Shown here piece by piece: positions 24,647 to 32,192 of a DNA stretch of 32,451 bases. The notes beneath the pieces were generated by a model, which worked only from the letters and a program-made list of their open reading frames with translations, was not told the origin of the DNA and searched no databases. The translations under genes and the position numbers were made by a program. The stretch is taken from positions 1 through 32,451 of the forward strand of contig CANKGI010000006.1 in the NCBI GenBank assembly GCA_947481365.1, in the 5' to 3' direction. Positions within the stretch are counted from its first letter, which is position 1. Every line of letters begins with the position of its first letter. Source of the stretch: Bacteroidota bacterium. GTDB taxonomy: Bacteria; Bacteroidota; Bacteroidia; UKL13-3.

Positions 24647-25096
24647 ATGACAGAAGAAAAAAAAGAACCTATATTTTTCCAAGAAGGCCCAATTATGCCT
24701 GATAAAATTGCTTCAAGTATTGCTCATCATAGCAAGAAAAAAAATATTGGAGCGCATCAAATTTTTATGGGACAAGTGCGTGAAGACGAAATAAACGGAC
24801 GCAAAGTAAAAGCCATTGAGTATTTTGTTTATCACGAAATGGCCCAAAAAGAAATGGCAAAAATAAGAATTGAAATTTTGCTAAAATATAAATTGACATG
24901 TGCTCATATCATACATAGCCAAGGCATTGTTGAATCAGGTGGAATATGTTTTTTTGTATTTGTTTCGGCACCACATCGCACTGCAGTTTTTGATGCCTGC
25001 ACTGAAATGGTAAACAGAATAAAAAAAGAAGTGCCAATTTTTGGTAAAGAGATTTTTGAAGACGATTCGCATCAATGGAAAGAAAATAAAAATTAA
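24647..25096 (+). CDS. moaE: Molybdopterin synthase catalytic subunit MoaE
   Basis: Forms molybdopterin synthase with MoaD and converts cyclic pyranopterin monophosphate to molybdopterin. The 149-residue length is normal. Visible motifs: AHQIFMGQVRE (family G-x-V-R), IEYFVYHEMAQKEM, then HSQGIVESGGICFFVFVSAP followed by HR and the C-terminal VPIFGKEIFEDDSHQW. Where E. coli has FWKRE, this protein has IFGKE, so the family lysine at the first position is replaced by Gly with a Lys one place later. I believe this is a common lineage variant in Bacteroidota rather than a loss of activity. The stop lies one base before the moaCB ATG. Confidence 0.95.
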   Translation: MTEEKKEPIFFQEGPIMPDKIASSIAHHSKKKNIGAHQIFMGQVREDEINGRKVKAIEYFVYHEMAQKEMAKIRIEILLKYKLTCAHIIHSQGIVESGGICFFVFVSAPHRTAVFDACTEMVNRIKKEVPIFGKEIFEDDSHQWKENKN

Positions 25097-25097
25097 C

Positions 25098-26015
25098 ATG
25101 CAAGACATTACACATAAAAGCTCAACACTAAGAGTTGCAACTGCACAAGCTGTCGTTAGGGTTGGTGGAAGCAATACAATCGATTTAATTATAAAAAAAG
25201 AAATACCAAAAGGTGATGTTTTTGAAATGTCGAAAGCTGCTGGCTTGCTTGCAGTAAAAAAAACTTCAGATGTAATTCCAGATTGCCACCCCATGCCAAT
25301 TGAGAGTGCAAAATTTTCATTTGATATTTCGGGTTTGGATATAAAAATTATTCTCGAGGTAAAGACAATTTACAAAACAGGAGTTGAGGTTGAAGCGATG
25401 CACGGTGCATCAGTTGCTGCTCTTACCATGTATGATATGTTAAAACCTGTAGACAAAGAAATTGAAATTTGTTCGATTAAATTGATCGAAAAACGTGGAG
25501 GAAAATCAGATTTTATTGATAAATATAAAACGGATTTGACAGCAACAGTTATCGTTTGTTCTGATTCGGTTTCGGCAGGAAAAAAAACGGATAAGGCAGG
25601 TAAAGCAATAATAAAAAAACTTGAAAATTGCGGCATAAAAAATATTTCATACGAAGTAATTGCCGATGATTCAAATATGATTGCAGATAAATTTATTGCT
25701 TATATCAATGCGAAAGTTGATCTGTTGATTTTTTGTGGAGGTACTGGATTGTCAGCTCGAGACAATACTCCTGAAACAATAAAACCTTTGCTCGACAGAG
25801 AAATTTCATCAATAATGGAAACAGCTAGATCATACGGACAGCAACGCACACCTTATGCAATGCTATCGAGAGGTGTTGCCGGAATGAAAAATAGAACGTT
25901 GGTTCTTACATTGCCAGGCTCAACACGTGGTGCCGAAGAAACAATGGATGCACTCTTTCCTCATGTTTTACATATTTTTAGGGTGGTTGAAAACAAGGGG
26001 CACGATAAATTGTAA
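25098..26015 (+). CDS. moaCB: Bifunctional MoaC-MoaB fusion of molybdopterin synthesis
   Basis: A 305-residue fusion. Residues 1-142 are MoaC, which turns the cyclo-GTP made by MoaA into cyclic pyranopterin monophosphate: KGDVFEMSKAAGLLAVKKTS, DVIPDCHPMPI, TGVEVEAMHGASVAALTMYD and EKRGGKSDF. Residues about 147-305 are a MoaB/MogA domain, which adenylates molybdopterin: TATVIVCSDSVSAGKKTDKA, FCGGTGLSARDNTPETIKPL and VLTLPGSTRGAEETMDALFP. A longer frame opens at 25041, but it would overlap moaE by 56 bases and add 19 non-conserved residues. ATG 25098 starts right at the conserved MoaC N-terminus. It is the last gene of the Moco operon. Confidence 0.94.
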   Translation: MQDITHKSSTLRVATAQAVVRVGGSNTIDLIIKKEIPKGDVFEMSKAAGLLAVKKTSDVIPDCHPMPIESAKFSFDISGLDIKIILEVKTIYKTGVEVEAMHGASVAALTMYDMLKPVDKEIEICSIKLIEKRGGKSDFIDKYKTDLTATVIVCSDSVSAGKKTDKAGKAIIKKLENCGIKNISYEVIADDSNMIADKFIAYINAKVDLLIFCGGTGLSARDNTPETIKPLLDREISSIMETARSYGQQRTPYAMLSRGVAGMKNRTLVLTLPGSTRGAEETMDALFPHVLHIFRVVENKGHDKL

Positions 26016-26083
26016 ATTGGTTTCTGTTTTCCGTAGTTTATTTAAAATTTAACTCAAATTAAATACAGAGTATTTTTAATGCA

Positions 26084-26091
26084 TATTTTCG
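26084..26091 (+). promoter_or_regulatory. Putative -7 promoter element for the cytochrome-like lipoprotein
   Basis: TATTTTCG followed by AAGCG fits TAnnTTTG with the TTCG variant. It lies 51 bases before the ATG at 26143, in the 127-base gap after moaCB. The gap shows no clear terminator, only AT-rich sequence. Confidence 0.35.
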
Positions 26092-26142
26092 AAGCGTTTT
26101 TATTTTATTGCGGGAAATTGAATAATTCAAATTTGATTATAG

Positions 26143-26829
26143 ATGATATTTAAAGTGAAGGGTACTCAAAAGATTAGTGTAGTTGTATTGTGTTCTATTC
26201 TAATTATTTTGGCTTGTAAGCATGGAAAAACGGATGACGATGTGATTCCAAAACCAGCAGATACAACTCATGTTTTTGTTAATACCAATGCAATTGACAG
26301 TGTTTGTTTTGACGAACAAATTCTTCCTCTTTTAGTGTCAAATTGCGCCAAATCAGGATGCCATGATACTGTTACTAAGCAATCAGGAATTGTGGTTACA
26401 AGTTACGATTACTTAAAAACGACTTTATCGGGAACATTATTAATGCAATCGTTAAGAGATAGCGGACAATTAGGAATGCCCATTTCAAATAAATTAACAG
26501 CTGATCAGGTTAAATTAATTCAAACATGGGTAAATCAAGGAATGAAACGAGGAATCGATTGTCAAGGTCCATGTGATACATCAAATGTTACTTATAGCGG
26601 TTCGGTTTTTCCTATCATTCAAAATTATTGTTTAGGATGTCATATTTCATCAGGTACATTACTTACAAATTATACTCAGGTAAAAGCAAAAGTTACCGAT
26701 GGTAAGTTATTTTGCACAGTTAGCTGGGCAGGAGGATGCCAACCTATGCCACAAGGTGGTGTGCAATTATCGCAATGTAATATCAGAAAAATAAAAATTT
26801 GGATTGATGCTGGAGCTCAAAATAATTAA
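26143..26829 (+). CDS. Lipoprotein with two cytochrome-c-like domains
   Basis: A 228-residue lipoprotein: signal sequence ending in LILAC with the lipidated C25. Two similar halves follow. Half 1 has C68-x4-C73-H74 (NCAKSGCHD) and later GMPISNKLTADQVKLIQTWV. Half 2 has C163-x2-C166-H167 (YCLGCH) and later PMPQGGVQLSQ then KIKIWIDAG. Each half therefore has a haem-attachment-like motif, a possible distal Met in an MP turn and a final helix, as in small c-type cytochromes. The first motif is the uncommon CX4CH form; whether it carries haem is uncertain. Extra cysteines (C55, and several around half 2) may form disulfides. It is followed after eight bases by a large T9SS protein that also begins with a CxxCH motif, so the two probably act together. 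Confidence 0.75.
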   Translation: MIFKVKGTQKISVVVLCSILIILACKHGKTDDDVIPKPADTTHVFVNTNAIDSVCFDEQILPLLVSNCAKSGCHDTVTKQSGIVVTSYDYLKTTLSGTLLMQSLRDSGQLGMPISNKLTADQVKLIQTWVNQGMKRGIDCQGPCDTSNVTYSGSVFPIIQNYCLGCHISSGTLLTNYTQVKAKVTDGKLFCTVSWAGGCQPMPQGGVQLSQCNIRKIKIWIDAGAQNN

Positions 26830-26837
26830 TTGAACAG

Positions 26838-28889
26838 ATGAAAAAGAATATAGCTTATTTATTTACTTTATTAATAATGGTTTCGATTGGTGTGAAAATA
26901 TTTGCATCTGCATCGGGACAATCAGGAAAGTCAGGAGCTCCCGGAGAAGGAACCTGTACCTCTTGTCATGGTGGAGCTAGTACTGGAAACATTGCTATTA
27001 CTCACAATATTCCTGCTGGAGGATATGTGTTGGGAACAACATATACTATTACTGTAACAGTTACACAAACAAGTATATCTTTATTTGGATTTGATTGTAC
27101 AATTCTCACTTCTTCAAATACAAATGCCGGAACAATTGTAGTTACCAATTCAACACAAACTAGAACGTTAACAAGTGGTGTTAAAACCAATATTACTCAT
27201 CGCTCGAATGGCGGAACAGGAACAGGTTCACATGCTTTTCAATTTAACTGGACAGCTCCGGCTACAAATATTGGCAATGTAACAATTTATGCAACAGGCC
27301 TGGCAGCAAATGGAAATAATGGAACTTCTGGAGATTTTACTTACGCAACAAGTTTGGTAATTACTCCTAGTGCATCGGCAACAAGTATTGCAACCGGAGC
27401 AATCGCTGGTAGTCCTTTTTGCAATGGTCAAACAGGTATTTCAATTCCATACACAGCAACTGGAACATATACTACCGGAAATATTTTTACTGCACAACTT
27501 TCAAGTTCAACAGGTTCATTTACCACACCCACAATTATAGGAACAGTAACATCAACAACAAGTGGTTCAATAACAAGTAACATTCCAATTCCTAATACTG
27601 CCGGAACAGCCTACAGAGTTAGAGTTGTGTCGAGCACACCAGCAACAACCGGAACTGATAATGGAACAAACCTCACCGTTAATATTTGTGCAACAACTTA
27701 TGTCACCACCGGAACCATTTCAGGAAGTCCGTTTTGTGATACGCAAATTGGAATACTCATTCCATATAATGCTGTTGGAACCTACACAGCAGGAAATGTT
27801 TTTACCGCTCAATTATCAGATGCAACAGGATCATTTTCATTCCCTTTAAATATTGGTTCGTTAACTGCTATAACATCAGGTGTAATTACCAGTTCGGTAG
27901 GAATTCCGGCTATTGCTGGAACGCAATATAGAATTAGGGTTGTTGCAAATACTCCTGTTATCACCGGAACTGATAACGGAGTGAATTTAGCTGTTCGACT
28001 TTGTTATGCAAATTCAATAACAACGAGTGTAATTAGCGGAAGTCCTTTCTGCGAAAATTCAAGTTTCAATGTTTCGGTTCCATTTAATTTTACCGGAACA
28101 TTTACCGGAAATTATACAGCTCAATTATCAGATGCCAATGGAAGTTTCGCCAACGCATTAACAATAGGTACAGGAACAACAAGTCCAATATTGGCAATTA
28201 TTCCATCAAATACAGCAAAGGGAACAGCATACAGAATTAGAGTTGTAAATAATAATCCAAATATATTAGGAACAGATAACGGTGCTAATCTTTCTGTAAA
28301 TACTTGCAACGCAGTTTTGGTAGATACAATATGGAGTGGTCCGTATTGTACATCTACAACATACAATTGTAATGTGCCATTTAAAATTATCGGAACATCT
28401 ACAGGACCATTTATTGCAGAACTTTCAGATGCCAGTGGAAATTTTACAAATGCCACAACTATAGGCTACGGTTATAACCCACCAATTGCTGCTGTAATAC
28501 CCGAAGGAACTTCAATTGGGAGCAGTTATCGTGTGAGAGTTAGAGATATGAACACCGGATTTTTATCTTCGGCCAACACAAATAATTTCAGAATAAACAC
28601 TTGTTTAAATACTGATGTGAATGATATCAGTTTTGACGAAGCAATTCGTATTTATCCTAATCCTAACAACGGAGTTTTTGAAATAATGTTTACCAATACA
28701 TCGGCTATGCCAATTTCTATTGGTGTTTATAATTTAGTTGGTGAATTGTTACAGGAAATAGATTCAACAAAAATCCAATCGAATTCACTACTTCATTTCG
28801 ATAATAGTTCTTTAAAAAGTGGAATTTATTTTCTGAGAATGCAGTCGAATGAAAAAGTGATGATGAAGAAAATCCTGATTCATGATTAG
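26838..28889 (+). CDS. T9SS-secreted repeat protein with N-terminal CxxCH (choice-of-anchor V type)
   Basis: A 683-residue surface protein. Order: signal peptide 1-24 (MKKNIAYLFTLLIMVSIGVKIF); SGKSGAPGEGTCTSCHGG at about 30-47, the start of the choice-of-anchor V / Reeler-like domain with a haem-type CxxCH; that beta-rich domain to about 178; four tandem repeats of about 100 residues (180-284, 285-389, 390-490, 491-589); and a T9SS type A sorting domain from about 605 (IYPNPNNGVFEIMFTN, GVYNLVGELLQEI, LKSGIYFLRMQSNE). Composition is Thr/Ser/Gly/Asn-rich, usual for secreted Bacteroidota proteins. The family is known only by name; its role is not established. The gene is co-transcribed with the cytochrome-like lipoprotein. 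Confidence 0.85.
   Translation: MKKNIAYLFTLLIMVSIGVKIFASASGQSGKSGAPGEGTCTSCHGGASTGNIAITHNIPAGGYVLGTTYTITVTVTQTSISLFGFDCTILTSSNTNAGTIVVTNSTQTRTLTSGVKTNITHRSNGGTGTGSHAFQFNWTAPATNIGNVTIYATGLAANGNNGTSGDFTYATSLVITPSASATSIATGAIAGSPFCNGQTGISIPYTATGTYTTGNIFTAQLSSSTGSFTTPTIIGTVTSTTSGSITSNIPIPNTAGTAYRVRVVSSTPATTGTDNGTNLTVNICATTYVTTGTISGSPFCDTQIGILIPYNAVGTYTAGNVFTAQLSDATGSFSFPLNIGSLTAITSGVITSSVGIPAIAGTQYRIRVVANTPVITGTDNGVNLAVRLCYANSITTSVISGSPFCENSSFNVSVPFNFTGTFTGNYTAQLSDANGSFANALTIGTGTTSPILAIIPSNTAKGTAYRIRVVNNNPNILGTDNGANLSVNTCNAVLVDTIWSGPYCTSTTYNCNVPFKIIGTSTGPFIAELSDASGNFTNATTIGYGYNPPIAAVIPEGTSIGSSYRVRVRDMNTGFLSSANTNNFRINTCLNTDVNDISFDEAIRIYPNPNNGVFEIMFTNTSAMPISIGVYNLVGELLQEIDSTKIQSNSLLHFDNSSLKSGIYFLRMQSNEKVMMKKILIHD
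27375..28604 (+). repeat. Four tandem protein-coding repeats in the T9SS protein
   Basis: Units at 27375-27689, 27690-28004, 28005-28307 and 28308-28604 encode 105, 105, 101 and 99 residues. Each has the pattern SGSPFC (SGPYC in the fourth), then FTAQLSDATGSF or similar, a Y-R-x-R-V strand, TDNG-NL in the first three, and a final Cys. The two cysteines of each unit are probably a disulfide. The third and fourth units have diverged more, so the array is old rather than a recent slippage product. Confidence 0.85.
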
Positions 28890-28901
28890 TTAAAAACGTA
28901 T

Positions 28902-28972
28902 TTCGGATTATTCTTTTATCACATCAAAGCTTTTTATTGTGGATAACAGGCATTAGTTATCACAAATCCGAA
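28902..28972 (+). promoter_or_regulatory. Structured intergenic leader before the UMF1-type transporter
   Basis: Outer arms TTCGGATT (28902-28909) and AATCCGAA (28965-28972) are perfect. An inner hairpin TGTG(G)ATAAC (28938-28947) with GTTATCACA (28956-28964) has one bulge and an 8-base loop, and its right arm adjoins the outer right arm. TTATCACA occurs again in the left bulge, near 28916-28923, so two alternative pairings are possible. It lies 20 bases before the ATG at 28993. Confidence 0.4.
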
Positions 28973-28992
28973 TTTATTTCTATTTTGCATAC

Positions 28993-30402
28993 ATGAGCGT
29001 TGAACTAAATAATAAAAAAGTCATCAACTCCTGGGCAATGTACGATTGGGCGAACTCCGTTTTTTCGTTAACAATTGCTACAGCAATTTTTCCTCCGTAT
29101 TACGAAAGTGTAAGTAAAGCAGCAGCAATAGCTTCTGGCTCGGCCATAAACGGTCCTTATTACATTGATTTTCTTGGGATGAAAATTGTAAATGCGGCAC
29201 TTTATTCTTACGCACTTTCAATTGGTTTTTTATTGGTCACATTTTTTAGTCCAATATTATCAGGAATTGCAGATGCTCGCAGAAATAAAAAATCGTTTCT
29301 TAAAATGTTTTGTTACATGGGTTCTACAAGTTGTATGCTTATGTATTTTTTTAATCCATCAACCGTACATATTGGTATCATACTTTTTATCATTAGTCTT
29401 TTTGGTTTTGGAGGAAGTATTGTTTTTTACAATGCGTTCTTACCAGAAATTGCCAGTGAAGATCAATTTGACAGAGTGAGTGCTCGTGGTTTTTCAATGG
29501 GTTATATTGGGAGTGTAATTTTATTGATTGCCAATTTAGTTACCATTATGTTTCCCGAATGGTTCTTTCCAGTTCAGTCAAAAGCAAACGAATTGTTGAA
29601 TGCTTCACCATCTCTAAATGCTGCATCTGCTTTAAGTGAAGCTAAAGATTATTATGTTGGTGTTGCAAGTAGATTAGCATTTGTTTCGGTTGGAATTTGG
29701 TGGGCAGGATTTGCTCAAATTACTTTTAAAAATTTACCCGAAGAAGCTCCAGAAAAAAAATATGAAGGAAATGTTTTTACAAAAGGTTTTCAGGAAATCA
29801 AAAAAGTGTGGATTGAAATTCAAAGCAATGTTGAACATGGAAAAATTCGCAGATATCTGTGGGGTTTCTTTTTTGTGAGCATGGGATTGCAAACTGTATT
29901 GTATGTAGCAAGTTTGTTCGGTTCGCAAGAGTTGCATTTACCCACTCAAGATTTAATCATTACCATTCTTATCATACAATTAATTGCAATACTTGGAGCT
30001 TGGGTTTTTTCTAGAGTTTCAGCTAAACTTGGAAATATTCATACACTCATTATCATGATTATTGTTTGGATAATTATATGCGGTATTGCATATAAAATTA
30101 CTACAGCTGCCGAATTTTATACTTTGGGTGCGTTGGTAGGAATTGTGATGGGAGGTATACAATCAATGTTTCGTTCTACTTATGCAAAACTAATTCCTAC
30201 AACAACAAAAGATCACGCTTCGTATTTCAGTTTTTACGATGTGTGCGAAAAATTGGCAATTGTAATCGGAACATTTAGTTTTGGGATTTTACTTGATGTT
30301 ACAGGAAATATGCGTGCATCCGTTTTGACACTCGCTGTTTATTTTGTGATAGGATTATTTTTTATTATGAGAATTAAAAATTTTAAATCATTGGCGGTAT
30401 AA
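28993..30402 (+). CDS. UMF1-family (Atg22-like) MFS transporter
   Basis: Inner-membrane transporter of 469 residues with about 12 membrane segments. The N-terminal signature KKVINSWAMYDWANSVFSLT, then IATAIFPPYYES, is diagnostic of UMF1/Atg22-like MFS proteins; the yeast relative exports amino acids from the vacuole. Other family pieces are SPILSGIADARRNKKSFLKM, FNPSTV, FYNAFLPEIAS, GMIxSMF-like GGIQSMFRSTYAKLIP and YFSFYDVCEKLAIVIGTF. Bacterial substrates are not known. The lutA-like ATG begins right after its stop, so the two genes are co-translated. A structured leader precedes it. Confidence 0.88.
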   Translation: MSVELNNKKVINSWAMYDWANSVFSLTIATAIFPPYYESVSKAAAIASGSAINGPYYIDFLGMKIVNAALYSYALSIGFLLVTFFSPILSGIADARRNKKSFLKMFCYMGSTSCMLMYFFNPSTVHIGIILFIISLFGFGGSIVFYNAFLPEIASEDQFDRVSARGFSMGYIGSVILLIANLVTIMFPEWFFPVQSKANELLNASPSLNAASALSEAKDYYVGVASRLAFVSVGIWWAGFAQITFKNLPEEAPEKKYEGNVFTKGFQEIKKVWIEIQSNVEHGKIRRYLWGFFFVSMGLQTVLYVASLFGSQELHLPTQDLIITILIIQLIAILGAWVFSRVSAKLGNIHTLIIMIIVWIIICGIAYKITTAAEFYTLGALVGIVMGGIQSMFRSTYAKLIPTTTKDHASYFSFYDVCEKLAIVIGTFSFGILLDVTGNMRASVLTLAVYFVIGLFFIMRIKNFKSLAV

Positions 30403-31122
30403 ATGAAAGTAGATTTATTCATTCCATGTTTTATTGATCAGCTAAGGCCAGAAACAGCTTTTAATATGATTAAAGTTTTGGAGAAAGCTGGCTGTCAGGT
30501 TAATTATGATGTGAACCAAACTTGTTGCGGACAAGCAGCTTTTAATGCTGGTTTTTGGGATGAAGCACGTGAAGTTGGACAAAAATTATTGAACGAAGTT
30601 TCGAATAGTAAAAATCTAATTAGTCCATCGGCTTCTTGTGTTGGAATGATTAGAAATTCATATGACTTGCTTTTTCAAAATTCATCATATCACAATAAAT
30701 ACCATCAGTTAAAAAAGAAAACTTTTGAACTCAGCGAATTTTTGGTTGATGTGTTGAAAGTTACCAATTTTGGTTCGATGCTTTACGGAAAAGCAACTTA
30801 TCACGATTCTTGCAGTGCATTGCGCGAGTGCCGAATAAAAACACAACCTCGTGAGCTACTTAAAAATGTTCAAGGACTTGAATTGATTGAAATGAAAGAT
30901 ACCGAAACATGTTGTGGTTTTGGAGGTTCGTTTGCTGTTAAGTTTGAACCAATTTCAGTAAGCATGACAGAGCAAAAAATTGAAAACGCAATGGCAACCG
31001 GTGCCGAGTATATTATTTCAACCGACTACTCTTGCTTGCTTCAAATGGATTCGTACATCAAGAAAAAAAATCTTCCAATAAAGATTTTGCATATAGCCGA
31101 TGTGCTTGCGCAAGGACTTTAA
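30403..31122 (+). CDS. lutA: LutA-like (Fe-S)-binding CCG-domain protein
   Basis: Cytoplasmic 239-residue protein with two cysteine-rich CCG modules: PCFIDQL...AGCQVNYDVNQTCCGQAAF and HDSCSALREC...TETCCGFGGSFAVKF. These match LutA/YkgE, the Fe-S subunit of the LutABC L-lactate oxidation complex. The length is normal for LutA. No lutB or lutC lies nearby, so it either pairs with subunits encoded elsewhere or has another electron-transfer job. The start directly follows the stop of the UMF1 gene. Confidence 0.85.
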   Translation: MKVDLFIPCFIDQLRPETAFNMIKVLEKAGCQVNYDVNQTCCGQAAFNAGFWDEAREVGQKLLNEVSNSKNLISPSASCVGMIRNSYDLLFQNSSYHNKYHQLKKKTFELSEFLVDVLKVTNFGSMLYGKATYHDSCSALRECRIKTQPRELLKNVQGLELIEMKDTETCCGFGGSFAVKFEPISVSMTEQKIENAMATGAEYIISTDYSCLLQMDSYIKKKNLPIKILHIADVLAQGL

Positions 31123-31128
31123 TTGATT

Positions 31129-31230
31129 TAAGATTTTAGATTGACGAATTAAGAATTTATACATTTACTTTGAATTGTAATTTACATCATCAAATAATCA
31201 AATCAACGAATAATCAAATCTAAAATCTTA
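31129..31230. repeat. Long inverted repeat and short direct repeats between lutA and the SPFH gene
   Basis: Arms TAAGATTTTAGATT (31129-31142) and AATCTAAAATCTTA (31217-31230) are perfect 14-base inverted repeats about 74 bases apart. Between them AATAATCAAAT occurs twice. Such ATTTGAT-rich tracts recur between genes in many Bacteroidota. No T-run follows either arm, so it is not a simple terminator. The gap 31123-31250 holds no gene. Confidence 0.5.
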
Positions 31231-31250
31231 CATCACTAATTGTAAATCAA

Positions 31251-32153
31251 ATGACTTTAATAATTCTCGGAATACTCGTAATGTTAGTTGGCACAGTTGT
31301 GTTGGCAAAAAATGAAATTTTAAAACGATTTACATCAACAGTTCGTTCAGTTGGTTTGTTTCTGATTGTTGCCGGTATTGCAACTTCATGTTTCAAGCAA
31401 ATTGATGCCGGACAAGTAGGAGTGAAGATGCTTTTTGGAAAAGTGGAAGATGATGTATTGAGCAGCGGATTAAATTTTATCAATCCGGTTTTAGAGGTAA
31501 AAACGATTGATGTGAAAACGCAAAATTATACCATGAGTGGAGTTCACGATGAAGGTGCAAAAGCTGGCGATGATGCTATTCGTGTTTTATCAGCAGATGG
31601 TTTGGAAGTGACGATTGATCTTACTGTTTTGTATCGTGTGGTTCCTTCAGAAGCACCTCGTTTGTTAAAAGAAACAGGTTTGGATTATAACGATAAAATT
31701 GTTCGTCCTATAACGCGAACTAAAATTAGAGACAATGCTGTTTATTATGATGCAGTAGCATTGTACTCAAGCAAGCGTGACGAATTTCAATCACGTATTT
31801 TTAAAAGCATTGAAGGCGATTTTAATAAACGTGGTTTGATTTTAGAGCAACTGCTTGTACGTAATATTACGTTGCCACTTTCGGTAAAAGCAAGCATCGA
31901 ATCAAAAATAAATGCAGAACAGGATGCACAAAAAATGCAATTTGTGTTGCAAAAAGAACGTCAGGAAGCAGATCGTAAACGTGTGGAAGCACAAGGTATT
32001 GCCGATTATCAACGCATTATTTCAAGCGGATTAACCGATAAACAATTACAATACGAAACCATCAAAGCAAATTTAGAATTGGCAAAATCGCCAAATGCAA
32101 AAGTCATTGTTTTAGGTAAAGGAAATAATCCTTTGATTTTGGATGGGAAATAA
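31251..32153 (+). CDS. SPFH/prohibitin-family membrane protein
   Basis: A 300-residue membrane-anchored protein. Two hydrophobic segments lie at about 2-19 and 34-50, followed by an SPFH (band 7) domain from about residue 53 (IDAGQVGVKMLFGKVEDDVL, SADGLEVTIDLTVLYRV, YDAVALYSSKRDEF, GLILEQLLVRNITLP) and a charged coiled coil (about 220-262; QKERQEADRKRVEAQGIADY). Prohibitin-like proteins form large membrane rings that organise proteases and lipid domains. No FtsH or NfeD partner gene is adjacent. The start ATG 31251 gives a good first helix. Confidence 0.88.
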   Translation: MTLIILGILVMLVGTVVLAKNEILKRFTSTVRSVGLFLIVAGIATSCFKQIDAGQVGVKMLFGKVEDDVLSSGLNFINPVLEVKTIDVKTQNYTMSGVHDEGAKAGDDAIRVLSADGLEVTIDLTVLYRVVPSEAPRLLKETGLDYNDKIVRPITRTKIRDNAVYYDAVALYSSKRDEFQSRIFKSIEGDFNKRGLILEQLLVRNITLPLSVKASIESKINAEQDAQKMQFVLQKERQEADRKRVEAQGIADYQRIISSGLTDKQLQYETIKANLELAKSPNAKVIVLGKGNNPLILDGK

Positions 32154-32167
32154 ATCTGATTTGATGA

Positions 32168-32192
32168 TGAGATAATTTGATATTTTATCTCA
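32168..32192. terminator. Weak hairpin between convergent genes
   Basis: TGAGATAA (32168-32175) and TTATCTCA (32185-32192) are perfect inverted repeats with a 9-base loop. The right arm includes the minus-strand stop codon of the next gene. There is no U-run immediately after the stem, so termination is only likely by position. Confidence 0.35.

Noticed and set aside
25041-25097. Longer start for moaCB
   Set aside because: It would overlap moaE by 56 bases and add 19 residues not found in MoaC; ATG 25098 fits the family start.
27375-28604. CRISPR array or satellite DNA
   Set aside because: The repeats are about 300 bases long, diverged and in frame within one secreted protein, with no spacers or cas genes.
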